From Ophiura sarsii (lineage: Eukaryota; Echinodermata; Ophiuroidea; Amphilepidida; Ophiuridae), in the NCBI GenBank assembly GCA_035610835.1, contig CM069450.1, positions 32,232,971 through 32,296,970 on the forward strand: DNA of 64,000 nt, given 5' to 3'. Made by a program: the position numbers and the translations under genes. The notes under the pieces are model-generated. The model was not told the DNA's origin and did not search any database. It was given only the letters and a program-made list of their open reading frames with translations. This document shows positions 45,001 to 52,345 of the stretch, one piece after another. Within the stretch, counting starts at the first letter, position 1. Every line of letters begins with the position of its first letter.

Positions 45001-47494
45001 TTTAGTTATTGACACTCGAAGCAATAGTATCGGAACTAACCGAATTCTGATAATACAAGGGTCATTCAATAAGTTCTACCTTCTCACTCATAACATCGCT
45101 AATATGAATATCAGCCTCATGACATTTGTCAGGATTAATAGCTCTGAATCATAGCTACACATTTATAGTAAATGCTAATTGATACCTATTTCACTTTTGT
45201 CATGATGCAATCAAAGCCAGAGAGAGATTTTGGACAACGGACACGGAAAATTACCCCAAAGATAAATACATGTTTTTTTCGTTTCTCTCCATATTGTATG
45301 ACTAGGTATAACCGCCTGATTTAAATACTGAAAATAGAAAAAAATAGATGATTTCTGAATATAATGCTATACTATCGTGTGTAAATCAAATTGTAGGCAA
45401 TATTAACCTTTGTAGCTTGCAAATAGTATAACATCAACTCGAATGTATTGACACGCATTTAGCATACTAGAATACTGATATTCAGTCAAATGTTCGTTGT
45501 TATGTCAAGCCACGCCACGAATGTTAAATCTTAACATGATAGTAATGTTATCAGTTTTCCTTATATGCAATATTTGAAATCGTTAATCAGGGAGTCAGTG
45601 ATAGAATAATATATCTTCGAGAGACTTGAAACATATCCATTTAGTCCTGTACAATGAAGATCTCTTAGTTCCTATGTAAATCAAATATGACTTTTGCAGC
45701 GGTTATCTATTTAGTGTAGGGTTAAAATTGATGGCTGCCCTGGTCTGGTTCTGGCAAATTAGAGGGCATTTACCGCAAATAAATCAGTCGCTTGTATTGT
45801 TTAAAGTCTGTTCAAGAGAAATTTGTAACTTTGAACGATTGAAATTGACCTATAGGTAAATGTTGTCTCTTAGAATTAGCTAAATGAATAGCACTAAGGA
45901 GACATTTGGCTGATATTTACCCGTTTCCGTCGCACTAAAACGGAAGTTAGGTTGTTACTGCATATCCAGAAAAGTACAATGAGTATTCGAACCAATCTAC
46001 TATGGTTTGGTAACTGAGATTAGTGAAGCTTCAATTGTGGAATATTTCATACGAATGGCTTGTATAATAGCAAAGTTATGAGGTAGGAGGTAGAACTTAT
46101 TGAATGACCCTCGTATATACTACTGTAATATTATGGTTGTGGCCCTCGCTGCATCACCTTATATCACGATCATGGCAGGATAAATGGTGAAAAAATAACT
46201 TAGTTTTAAGGAGCGCGACACATGGCTAGCCTATCTAACAGGCTACAGCTCTCTAATCTCCGCCACGCCCTCAATAGTCGGCCTAACCATGTTATGCAAT
46301 GTGGATCGTGCGTACGACATGGGGGGGGGGGGGGGGGGGGGTTAAAGTCAGTCTAATACATGGCCGCCTATTTCTCATGTTCTTCAATACAGGAATTTTT
46401 GCAAATGAAAGAAAGAGAGCTACATGTACAAACACACGCCTACATAAAAAAATACACCAATTTGGTTCTGTAGGAATCCTAATTCAAATTCATCCTACTT
46501 TCTCAGTTTGTGTAGCCTTTCTCCCTCTTTTACTACGCTCTCATGACACATAATTGTTGAAATAAAAGAAATAAAAAAATCCCCAATAATTATACTAATT
46601 GTGTTAATTGTTTCCCCGAAATTGTTAAAAATGTGTAATTAAATAGTAGTCCTTTATGCAGAATAAGCCATTAGTTCGCATACAAATTTGACTTTTAACA
46701 TGTTTAAAGAAGCATCTGGTTTTGTTCTATATACTTGTTCATGAAATATGCAAACATACTTCGTATAAGTTGGGAAGGAATTTCATCTCTATCTTGAGAT
46801 GGCATCATAATATCGCACGCGTAGTACATTATGTGATAGATATAAAACAAACTCCTTTATGGCAGCTAGATAAACAAAATAAATGAATGTCCGTCTTGGC
46901 AGAGAAATGTTTCGCCTGTGACAAGAACAAGAGCTGACGTCATCACCTCCCGACTTGACTTCCGGTATTTCGAACTATAGCTATGAATAATTGTTGTTAA
47001 TTGGTGTTTTGTTCTTCTCTTTACAGGTCTTGGGGAAGCTGATATTTTCGCTATTTTCATTAAGACCAAGGTAAAGTGCATCAATAAAATACATTTTTTA
47101 ATTCATAATTTGCATAAAACGCCTTTTCCTGAGATTCTGTTTACATCGCTGCACGATGTAAATCATCATAATATGTTGCGCCATCTTTTATTCAAGTTTC
47201 TTTCAAATGTATACATTTAATCAAATATCTTAACGAGTATGAATTCAGATTGTATGTGCACGTATGAGCTGTAAATAACCTTTAGAAATGCTCACTTGTC
47301 TTTAAATGGACAATTCAGTTCCATTATTGTCACTTCAACATTATAAATCAATCTTTGCGATCTTCCGGCTGTGATTTCTTTAACAAAAATAGTATAGGAA
47401 CCTTTAATGTAATGTTCTTATTGTTGTTTTACACTCAATGTTTTATACATTATTATTTCAGATGACAGATACATCCGTGGATGAGGAGGATTAA
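21008..47494 (+). CDS. Secreted HYR x7 - kringle - F5/8C protein, 1190 aa
   Basis: Join of 16 exons: 21008-21016, 23919-24024, 28222-28542, 29478-29729, 31367-31609, 32345-32590, 33515-33772, 34448-34693, 35000-35257, 38594-38851, 39695-39964, 40984-41309, 42195-42336, 42888-43087, 43238-43407, 44128-44318, 47027-47070, 47462-47494 (18 blocks in all, counting the start and stop exons). They total 3573 nt, exactly 1191 codons, with matching phases. Residues: signal peptide h-region about 27-38; RTKR furin-like site 55-58; novel module to 145; HYR domains 146-732; kringle 733-822; F5/8C 823-978; C-terminal module 979-1190. There is no transmembrane segment near the C-terminus, so it is predicted to be secreted. 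HYR, kringle and discoidin domains mediate protein or carbohydrate binding; the precise role is unknown. The first two exons are less certain than the rest. Confidence 0.75.
21440..22030 (+). repeat. Dispersed repeat, copy 1 (about 590 bp)
   Basis: Present as a reverse-complement copy at 37870-38475. Shared phrases include AGGGTGGTGCTGTTACA, AACAAATTTGGTATCATTTT, GGGATAATCCCATGCTTTGT and AAGTATACATTTTTGGAAAG. It has no ORF and no clear termini. It lies in intron 1 of the HYR gene. Confidence 0.7.
22610..22709. other. Assembly gap of 100 N
   Basis: Exactly 100 unknown bases, a conventional placeholder, so the real distance is unknown. It falls within proposed intron 1 of the HYR gene, so an extra exon could be hidden here. 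Confidence 0.99.
22808..22885 (-). repeat. tRNA-like sequence, probably SINE head or tRNA relic
   Basis: The reverse complement has an A-box-like GCTCAATTGGTAAAGC and a good B box GGTTCGATTCTC at tRNA spacing, but anticodon and acceptor stems pair poorly. The anticodon loop would be TTCAGTA. It lies about 100 bp from the gap; the sequence downstream in its transcription direction runs into the gap. Confidence 0.45.
23386..23635. repeat. Pentanucleotide-derived satellite (CGACA)n
   Basis: About 250 bp of CGACA/CGGCA/TGACA units, clean near 23415-23460 and degenerate elsewhere. It opens cysteine/valine-rich frames on the minus strand and His/Asp/Thr frames on the plus strand, which are artefacts. 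It lies in intron 1 of the HYR gene. Confidence 0.85.
23919..24024 (+). CDS. HYR/kringle gene, exon 2 (signal peptide)
   Basis: Preceded by TATATTTCCCTTTTTCAG and followed by the strong donor GTGAGT. 106 nt, phase 0 in and phase 1 out, giving a basic segment followed by KTFLLLHLICTLPG, a plausible signal-peptide core. Joins the ATG-AAA-TAT start exon upstream and the phase-1 exon at 28222. Other frames in this block contain stops. Confidence 0.5.
24973..27750 (-). pseudogene. PLE polyprotein: reverse transcriptase + GIY-YIG, two frameshifts
   Basis: Three minus-strand frames (27750-26380, 26426-25854, 25815-24973) make one broken polyprotein. Order: a basic N-terminal region; reverse transcriptase with YCTPKIHKPNTPLRPIVDY (about 26630-26570), HDVISLF (about 26415), GAAMGSPVSPLAANIYMEYL (about 26215) and the catalytic YVDD (26105-26094); then a Lys-rich linker and a GIY-YIG endonuclease with VVYSIPC and VYIGETGR (about 25490-25440), preceded by a conserved CxxC (CKNC). 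One reading-frame loss lies near 26400, consistent with a small deletion between direct repeats, and another near 25855, consistent with loss of one A. This copy therefore cannot make a full-length protein. Confidence 0.9.
24981..25178 (-). repeat. PLE terminal direct repeat, 3' copy
   Basis: Starts TGTAGATTGGTTTATTATAT on the + strand and ends GACTGAGGTAGAAC. Identical to 27666-27864 apart from one missing A in an A run. Both copies encode the peptide MLIKKTGCFRNVRK on the minus strand. Confidence 0.9.
27666..27864 (-). repeat. PLE terminal direct repeat, 5' copy
   Basis: Direct repeat partner of 24981-25178. The polyprotein frame begins inside it. It is followed by the 76-bp inverted segment (27865-27940). 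Confidence 0.9.
28222..28542 (+). CDS. HYR/kringle gene, exon 3: novel four-Cys module
   Basis: Acceptor AAACTTTAG, donor AG|GTAGGG, 107 codons, phase 1-1. It contains RTKR (furin-like), then KRFYVDFKTFAGHQIQV and Cys in HYCYVG, DPCECTS and LKCK. I do not recognise the module. An internal AG at about 28308 could be used as an alternative acceptor, removing the RTKR. Confidence 0.75.
28575..28948. mobile_element. hAT MITE with 8-bp TSD
   Basis: The ends CAGTGGCG and CGCCACTG are flanked by TTATCCAA and TTATCCGA, an 8-bp duplication with one mismatch, diagnostic of hAT. Inside are a long G tract, GCGCGCTGCGCGCG, and a C tract, homologous to the element at 18576. It lies in intron 3 of the HYR gene. 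Confidence 0.85.
29478..29729 (+). CDS. HYR/kringle gene, HYR domain 1
   Basis: Acceptor TTCTTAACAG. Peptide SPEVICPANQTVV, TAMVMWTAP, GSNFAIGQKKVMCKA: the CP, VxW and C cores of HYR. Symmetry with the other HYR exons (phase 1-1) requires the end at 29729 with GC in place of GT as the donor (CGAG|GCTAAC). A GTACGT at 29711 is a better donor by sequence but would break the phase. It has only two of the usual paired cysteines near the C-terminus. Confidence 0.75.
29766..29974. mobile_element. MITE with CGTSAGCTGAGAATTACAAG ends
   Basis: Inverted ends of 26 bp (CGTGAGCTGAGAATTACAAG and the complement), flanked by ACTT on both sides. 209 bp, no ORF. It inserted beside the degenerate tandem repeat of this intron. 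Confidence 0.75.
30129..30599. mobile_element. Foldback MITE with AACTGCTCACAAAAAGTATCG ends, TA TSD
   Basis: 471 bp with arms of about 200 bp that mirror each other closely (AACTGCTCACAAAAAGTATC and its complement) and TA on both sides, as for mariner-type insertion. An element with related ends is at 5704. Confidence 0.8.
30731..30983. mobile_element. MITE with TGTGACC ends
   Basis: TGTGACCAGTCGCATCAAAA, then TGGACATGTTG, is mirrored by CAACATGTCCATTTTGATGT, then GATGGGTCACA. 253 bp, no ORF. Confidence 0.75.
31367..31609 (+). CDS. HYR/kringle gene, HYR domain 2
   Basis: Acceptor CTCAATCCTATAG, donor CACAG|GTATGT, 81 codons, phase 1-1. Peptide PPKNFCPTNI, TATVVWGGH, GSNFTISQTEVECEAADSSG, NKASCRFHVNIT: a standard HYR with conserved Cys, W and the DSSGN turn. 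Confidence 0.88.
32120..32268. mobile_element. MITE family B copy in intron
   Basis: Left end GGACAGTGACGTAG and right part GCAGTTACGTCTCGTG match the element at 13299 (the right end has lost CACTGT). The corresponding position before the paralogous exon at 34448 lacks it, so it inserted after the exon-pair duplication. Confidence 0.6.
32345..32590 (+). CDS. HYR/kringle gene, HYR domain 3 (type A)
   Basis: Acceptor TTATGTTACAG, donor AACG|GTGAGA, 82 codons, phase 1-1. Peptide APELTCPPDI, RAIVTWPTPQV, NDTSGNIGHCRFRVTLN. Nearly identical in design to HYR domain 5 at 34448. Confidence 0.9.
32631..32733. repeat. Intronic inverted repeat
   Basis: TTATTCTGTTATACCCTTC is mirrored by AGGGTATAACAGAATTAT about 65 bp further on; probably a small MITE. 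Confidence 0.5.
33515..33772 (+). CDS. HYR/kringle gene, HYR domain 4 (type B)
   Basis: Acceptor TTTTCACTCTTCAG, donor AAAG|GTAATG, 86 codons, phase 1-1. Peptide PPVISCPSTM, SFVSWNIDKMASDNDV, NVTCTAYDHSGNSATCSF. Confidence 0.9.
34448..34693 (+). CDS. HYR/kringle gene, HYR domain 5 (type A)
   Basis: Acceptor CCTTCTGTTTCAG, donor AATG|GTAAGG, 82 codons, phase 1-1. A close paralogue of 32345-32590 (ELKCPSKIDMVASNGTR, VKDNSGLPPI, NIGNCSFRVTLN). The intron sequence on both sides is also similar. Confidence 0.9.
35000..35257 (+). CDS. HYR/kringle gene, HYR domain 6 (type B)
   Basis: Acceptor TTTACATTATCCAG, donor GAAG|GTATGT, 86 codons, phase 1-1. Paralogue of 33515 and 38594 (PPVISCPSSLS, FVSWNIDNMASDND, CTAYDYSSNSATCSFQVV). 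Confidence 0.9.
35740..37800. repeat. Intronic satellite, higher-order unit about 272 bp
   Basis: A/T-rich array with words TACCTACCACGATTTTCATA, CTCAAAATAAAGAAATAC and TGACGTAGAGGGCGATATAT. The GTAGAGGGCG landmark recurs at about 36091, 36363, 36635, 36796, 37067, 37337, 37498 and 37754, giving spacings of about 272, 272, 161, 271, 270, 161 and 256. Minus-strand frames such as MYFFVFQYIALY are repeat artefacts. It lies in the intron between HYR domains 6 and 7. Confidence 0.85.
37870..38475 (-). repeat. Dispersed repeat, copy 2 (inverted relative to 21440)
   Basis: Reverse complement of 21440-22030, with a small duplication of the GGCGGCACCCCTTC phrase. Same intron as the satellite. Confidence 0.7.
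38594..38851 (+). CDS. HYR/kringle gene, HYR domain 7 (type B)
   Basis: Acceptor TTTACACTCTTCAG, donor AAAG|GTATGC, 86 codons, phase 1-1. Peptide LPVIGCPSTLS, FVSWSIDNMASDND, SVTCTAYDHSGNSATCSF. Confidence 0.9.
39011..39160 (+). pseudogene. Dead HYR type-B exon
   Basis: Similar to the second half of the exon at 38594 (AATGACGTGAACCC, GATCGTGTTGT, ATTTCAAATTGGACGTA) and still followed by AAAG|GTATGC, but its 5' part and acceptor are lost and small indels and stops disrupt the frame. It marks an exon duplication that failed. Confidence 0.8.
39695..39964 (+). CDS. HYR/kringle gene, kringle domain
   Basis: Acceptor TTTAATCACTGTAG, donor GATG|GTATGT, 90 codons, phase 1-1, so the whole kringle is one exon. 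Six cysteines in kringle order: ECYV, LTCQNW, NYCRNP, PWCYTT, YCDV, KSCLD. The CRNP and PWCYTTDP signatures are typical. Kringles bind proteins or lysine-like ligands in extracellular proteins. Confidence 0.95.
40984..42336 (+). CDS. HYR/kringle gene, F5/8 type C (discoidin) domain, two exons
   Basis: Exons 40984-41309 (phase 1 to 0) and 42195-42336 (phase 0 to 1), split by an 885-bp intron carrying a family A MITE. Peptide CVDPLGMENGWIQDDQITSS, ARLNR, GAWTAG, NPWIQVDLG, GIVLQGR, YSDDGISW, VFTGNFD, IRILPI, LRFEILGC: a complete discoidin domain starting and ending in Cys. Such domains bind lipids, glycans or collagen. Confidence 0.95.
41486..41729 (+). mobile_element. MITE family A copy in discoidin intron
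   Basis: TTGAACACCACGCAGCTATT at the left, GTCGTCTGCATGCAGACGAC near the right end, interior as in the 11248 copy. The right end has decayed (CCATGTTAAC). Confidence 0.55.
42888..44318 (+). CDS. HYR/kringle gene, C-terminal module, three exons
   Basis: Exons 42888-43087 (phase 1 to 0), 43238-43407 (0 to 2) and 44128-44318 (2 to 1). Peptide EWQMVFKTVAGV, YELWMSTEVTQ, HCKTYNILDWN, VKISLFDTIGIE, FNATGSTSNNWM, RRFYMAPAHRGCEKDDGWLV, CDWEQKHSQLPVFLYSK, and then ADIFAIFI in the next exon. From memory, animal extracellular proteins share a similar C-terminal region with a GC-x-x-D-x-GW, WE, LYS and ADxFAIF series; I cannot name a domain entry. Six Cys are likely to form disulphides. Confidence 0.85.
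44441..45002. mobile_element. Foldback MITE with AAGGGTTCAACAAAAG ends, TA TSD
   Basis: 562 bp. Arms of about 240 bp mirror each other closely (AAGGGTTCAACAAAAGAAAG, GTATACCACTTTGTTTATGT). TA on both sides. The arms contain no ORF of note. It lies in the intron between the 44318 and 47027 exons. Confidence 0.8.
45056..46113. mobile_element. Mariner-derived element with GGGTCATTCAATAAGTTC ends
   Basis: The ends CRAGGGTCATTCAATAAGTT, continuing CTACCT, are inverted and flanked by TA. Its length of 1058 bp is close to that of a deleted mariner-type element. No open transposase frame is visible. It is only about 50 bp from the foldback MITE at 44441. Confidence 0.75.
47027..47494 (+). CDS. HYR/kringle gene, last two coding exons
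   Basis: Exon 47027-47070 (GLGEADIFAIFIKTK, acceptor TTCTTCTCTTTACAG, donor GTAAAG) and exon 47462-47494 (MTDTSVDEED then TAA, acceptor TTATTATTTCAG). The protein ends acidic and without a membrane anchor or GPI-like tail. Confidence 0.75.
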
Positions 47495-47740
47495 TAGCAA
47501 TATTAAAGGAACATGTGCCGAGGGCGATAACATTTGTAAATACTAAACGATGTCATTAAAGACTGCTATATATGAAAAGAAGCATGGTTAAATAGGGGGA
47601 AAGTAGTTCAAAACTGGAACTTATGTTTATAAGCGCTACGTCGCATCCAGCACTATTGGAAATCATCAGCCAACTGACATATCGGGTAAGACTCGTGACA
47701 GACGGCTTCCAGGTGTTATCTTTTTCGTCGCCTCTTGTTT

Positions 47741-47746
47741 AATAAA
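47741..47746 (+). terminator. Candidate polyadenylation signal AATAAA
   Basis: AATAAA about 250 bp after the stop codon of the HYR/kringle gene; another lies near 47805. The choice is not decidable from the sequence. Confidence 0.35.
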
Positions 47747-47879
47747 AACTCATCAACACTTGTGGAATAATAACTTTATAATTTATCCACACCATTTTCA
47801 TGAATAAAATGTATACTAATGTTGAATACATTTGCCCATAATATGTACGTTTCACATTGTAATATGCGCTGTAGTTTTG

Positions 47880-48730
47880 GATTTTTTCCCCAGAATGTTA
47901 AAAACTTCGGGATTTCCGGGACATTTCTGGAATTTCTGGGCCAATTGATGCGTTTTTGCGAATTTTAGGGTCAAGGCAATATATAGGAATTGGTATTTAT
48001 TAATGAATTCAATGTTTTTTAGCAAATAAATAAAATAATCCCGAGAAAAAGTTGGTCCGACATCCTCATTGAATGTATGAACCTTTATTAGGAAGTTTGT
48101 AGGAAATTACATCCAAAAATATGAAAAAGAAGTCTAAGCCACTGCTAATTACCCATGACCACGTCTTTACCTGTTTAAGTGTCCCTCAGCTATAGCCTCA
48201 AAACCTAGCTCATTATAGAAACAAAGCTTGGGGTCGCTCATGGGTGACGATCCATTTTTACTCTTCAAATTGAATCAAAATGAAGAAGTATTAATGGTTT
48301 GAACAACAATATGATACAACAGCAGTTTAAAATAGAAAGGAACCAAAGATATTAGCAGACAAGAGATACGTATTAGTTGTTTCAAAACACATTTTGTTTG
48401 CACTTTGCCAAAATGGTGAAATCACCATGTCTTACACAATGGAGTGTAACTTCATTAAAATAAGTCCGATATTTATGATGTAAAATTCAAATGAAAGGGT
48501 ACAGTATAGCAAATATGATGAAATAACAACGGATCTAATCTCGTTGATTTTGATGATGAAAACTTTGATTGAACTTTGGGCATCGATGGGTACTAATTAT
48601 TTTAGGACAACCTGTACGTATATGTTTGACCATGACTGCTATGATTCTCATTTCAAACTTATTTCCACTCTGTAATCGTCAATATTTTTGTTGAATAAAG
48701 TATACAATGTGTCTAAATATGTCACTCTGT
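47880..48730 (+). repeat. Duplicated segment, left of minisatellite
   Basis: Shares with 52985-53530, in the same order and orientation, CAGAATGTT, GGTATTTATTA, GTTGGTCCRACATC and CATTTCAAACTTATTTCCACTCTGTAAT. The intervening 4.3 kb is mainly the 21-bp minisatellite. Confidence 0.6.
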
Positions 48731-50174
48731 GATTAACTCACTACTTTTGTGTATTGTAGAGAAATGGATTATCAGTAAATAGGATCAAGAAGTAAACTAT
48801 AATAACCAGTTCAACTTTCACACATAAATAACCTTCCCATGTCCTCTTTGAGATCTAAAGGGTTCTTTAGTAGAACTAAAGGGTTCTTTTGTAGTACTAA
48901 AGGGTTCTTTAGTAGAATTGAAGGGTTCTTAAGAAGAACTAAAGGGTTCTTTAGTAGAATTAAAGGGTTCTTTAGTAGAACTAAAGGGTTCTTTAGTAGA
49001 ACTAAAGGGTTCTTTAGTAGAACTAAAGGGTTCTTTAGTAGAACTAAAGGGTTCTTTAGTAGAACTTAAGGGTTCTTTAGTAGAATAAAGGGTTCTTGAG
49101 TAGAACTAAGTGGTTCTTTAGTAGAACTATAGGGTTCTTTAGTAGAACTCAAGAGTTCTTTAGTAGAACTAAAGGGTTCTTAAGTAGAACTTAATGGTTC
49201 TTTAGTAGAACTAAATGGTTCTTTAGTAGAACAAAGGGTTCTTTAGTAGAACCAAAGGGTTCTTTATTAGAACTAAAGGGTTCTTTAGTAGAACTAAAGG
49301 GTTCTTAAAAGAACTCAAGAGTAGAACTAAAGGGTTCTTTAGTAGAACTAAAGGGTTCTTTAGTAGAACTAAAGGGTTCTTTAGTAGAACTAAAGGGTTC
49401 TTTAGTAAAACTAAAGGGTTCTTTAGTAGAACTTAAGGGTTCTTTAGTAGAATTAAAGGGTTCTTTAGTAGAACTAAGGGGTACTTTAATAGAACTAAAG
49501 GGTTCTTTAGTAGAACCAAAGGGTTCTTTATTAGAGCTTAAGGGTTCTTTAGTAGAACTAAAGGGTTCTTAAGTAGAACTAAAGGGTTCTTAAGTAGAAC
49601 TCAAGAGTAGAACTAAAGGGTTCTTTAGTAGAACTAAAGGGTTCTAACCCTTTATTAGAACTTAAGGGTTCTTTGGTAGAATTAAAGGGTTCTTTAGTAG
49701 AACTAAGGGGTTCTTTAGTAGAACTAAAGGGTTCTTAAGTAGAACTAAAGGGTTCTTAAGTAGAACCAAATGGTTCTTTAGTAGACCAAAGGGTTCTTTA
49801 GTAGAACCAAAGGGTTCTTTAGTAGAACCAAAGGGTTCTTTAGTAGAACCAAAGGGTTCTTTATTAGAGCTTAAGGGTTCTTTAGTAGAACTAAAGGGTT
49901 CTTTAGTAGAGAATTAAAGGGTTCTTTAGTAGAACTAAGGGGTTCTTTAGTAGAACTAAGGGGTTCTCTAGTAGAACTAAGGGGTTCTTTAGTAGAACTA
50001 AGGGGTTCTTTAGTAGAACTAAGGGGTTCTTTAGTAGAACTAAGGGGTTCTTTAGTAGAACTAAGGGGTTCTTTAGTAGAACTAAGGGGTTCTTTAGTAG
50101 AACTAAGGGGTTCTTTAGTAGAACTAAAGGGTTCTTAAGTAGAACTAAAGGGTTCTTTAGTAGAACCAAAGGGT

Positions 50175-50275
50175 TCTTCTTCTTCGGGCATCCCTTTAAT
50201 TTAGTGCTTGTTCACTATTGGGTTTGTCCTGGCTTTTCAGCCTATTGTTATAAATAAAAAAATAAAAAAATATTA
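50175..50275 (+). mobile_element. LINE 3'-tail-like insertion in minisatellite, copy 1
   Basis: TTCGGGCATCCCTTTAATTT, GTTTGTCCTGGCTTTTCAGC, and TTATAAATAAAAAAATAAAA at the end, the look of a short non-LTR retrotransposon 3' end with an A-rich tail. Confidence 0.55.
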
Positions 50276-51906
50276 GAACTAAAGGGTTCTTAAGTAGAAC
50301 TCTAGAGTAGAACTAAAGGGTTCTTTAGTAGAACTAAAGGATTCTTTAGTAGAACCAAAGGGTTCTTTAGTAGAACCAAAGGGTTCTTTAGTAGAACCAA
50401 AGGGTTCTTTAGTAGAACCAAAGGGTTCTTTAGTAGAACCAAAGGGTTCTTTAGTAGAACCAAAGGGTTCTTTAGTAGAACCAAAGGGTTCTTTAGTAGA
50501 ACCAAAGGGTTCTTTAGTAGAACTAAAGGGTTCTTTAGTAGAACTAAAGGGTTCTTTAGTAGAACTAAAGGGTTCTTTAGTAGAACTAAAGGGTTCTTTA
50601 GTAGAACTAAAGGGTTCTTTAGTAGAACTAAAGGGTTCTTTAGTAGAACTAAAGGGTTCTTTAGTAGAACTAAAGGGTTCTTTAGTAGAACTAAAGGGTT
50701 CTTTAGTAGAACTAAAGGGTTCTTTAGTAGAACTAAAGGGTTCTTTAGTAGAACTAAGGTGTTCTTTAGTAGAACCAAAGGGTTCTTTAGTAGAACCAAA
50801 GTGTTCTTTAGTAGAACTAAAGGGTTCTTTAGTAGAACTAAAGGGTTCATAAGTAGAACTAAAGGGTTCTTTAGTAGAACTAAAGGGTTCTTTAGTAGAA
50901 CTAAAGGGTTCTTTAGTAGAACTAAAGGGTTCTTTAGTAGAACTAAAGGGTTCTTTAGTAGAACTAAAGGGTTCTTTAGTAGAACTAAAGGGTTCTTTAG
51001 TAGAACTAAAGGGTTCTTTAGTAGAACTAAAGGGTTCTTTAGTAGAACTAAAGGGTTCTTTAGTAGAACTAAAGGGTTCTTTAGTAGAACTAAAGGGTTC
51101 TTTAGTAGAACTAAAGGGTTCTTTAGTAGAACTAAAGGGTTCTTTAGTAGAACCAAAGGGTTCTTTAGTAGAACTAAAGGGTTCTTTAGTAGAACTAAAG
51201 GGTTCATAAGTAGAACTAAAGGGTTCTTTAGTAGAACTAAAGGGTTCTTTAGTAGAACTAAAGGGTTCTTTAGTAGAACTAAAGGGTTCTTTAGTAGAAC
51301 TAAGGGGTACTTTAGTAGAACTAAAGGGTTCTTTAGTAGAACCAAAGGGTTCTTTATTAGAGCTTAAGGGTTCTTTAGTAGAACTAAAGGGTTCTTAAGT
51401 AGAACTCAAGAGTAGAACTAAAGGGTTCTTTAGTAGAACTTAAGGGTTCTTTAGTAGAACTAAAGGGTTCTAACCCTTTATTAGAACTTAAGGGTTCTTT
51501 GGTAGAATTAAAGGGTTCTTTAGTAGAACTAAGGGGTTCTTTAGTAGAACCAAAGGGTTCTTTAGTAGAACCAAAGGGTTCCTTAGTAGAACCAAAGGGT
51601 TCTTTAGTAGAACCAAAGGGTTCTTTAGTAGAACCAAAGGGTTCTTTATTAGAGCTTAAGGGTTCTTTAGTAGAACTAAAGGGTTCTTAAGTAGAACTCA
51701 AGAGTAGAACTAAAGGCTTCTTTATTACTAAAGGGTTCTTTAGTAGAGAATTAAAGGGTTCTTTAGTAGAACTAAGGGGTTCTTTAGTAGAACTAAGGGG
51801 TTCTTTAGTAGAACTAAGGGGTACTTTAGTAGAACTAAGGTGTTCTTTAGTAGAACTAAAGGGTTCTTAAGTAGAACTAAAGGGTTCGTTAGTAGAACCA
51901 AGGGGT

Positions 51907-52005
51907 TCTTCTTCTTTGGGCATCCCTTTAATTTAGTGCTTGTTCACTATTGGGTTTGTCCTGGCTCTTCAGCCTATTGTTATAAATTAAAAAATTAAAA
52001 AATAT
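51907..52005 (+). mobile_element. LINE 3'-tail-like insertion in minisatellite, copy 2
   Basis: About 95% like the copy at 50175 and flanked by the same repeat variants on both sides, so it was most likely copied with the minisatellite and not inserted independently. Confidence 0.55.
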
Positions 52006-52345
52006 GAGAACTAAAGGGTTCTTTAGTAGAACTAAAGGGTTCTTAAGTATAACTCTAGAGTAGAACTAAAGGGTTCTTTAGTAGAACTAAAGGGTTCTTT
52101 AGCAGAACTAAAGGGTTCTTTAGTAGAACTAAGGTGTTCTTTAGTAGAACTGAAGGGTTCTTAAGTAGAACTAAAGGGTTCTTTAGTAGAACCAAAGGGT
52201 TCTTTAGTAGAACTAAAGGGTTCTTTAGTAGAACTAAAGGGTTCATAAGTAGAACTAAATGGTTCTTTAGTAGAACTAAAGGGTTCTTTAGTAGAACTAA
52301 AGGGTTCTTTAGTAGAACTAAAGGGTTCTTTAGTAGAACCAAAAT

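Larger units (their letters stand above)
48850..52345. repeat. 21-bp minisatellite, about 3.5 kb
   Basis: Unit CTAAAGGGTTCTTTAGTAGA plus A, repeated about 160 times with variants (CCAAAGG, CTAAGGG, TTAAGGG, AGTAGAGAATT). Since 21 is a multiple of 3, long ORFs open on both strands (repeating GFFSRTK on + and VLLKNPL on -). They are artefacts. Two near-identical 100-bp non-repeat insertions at 50175 and 51907 define a higher-order unit of about 1.73 kb. Confidence 0.92.
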
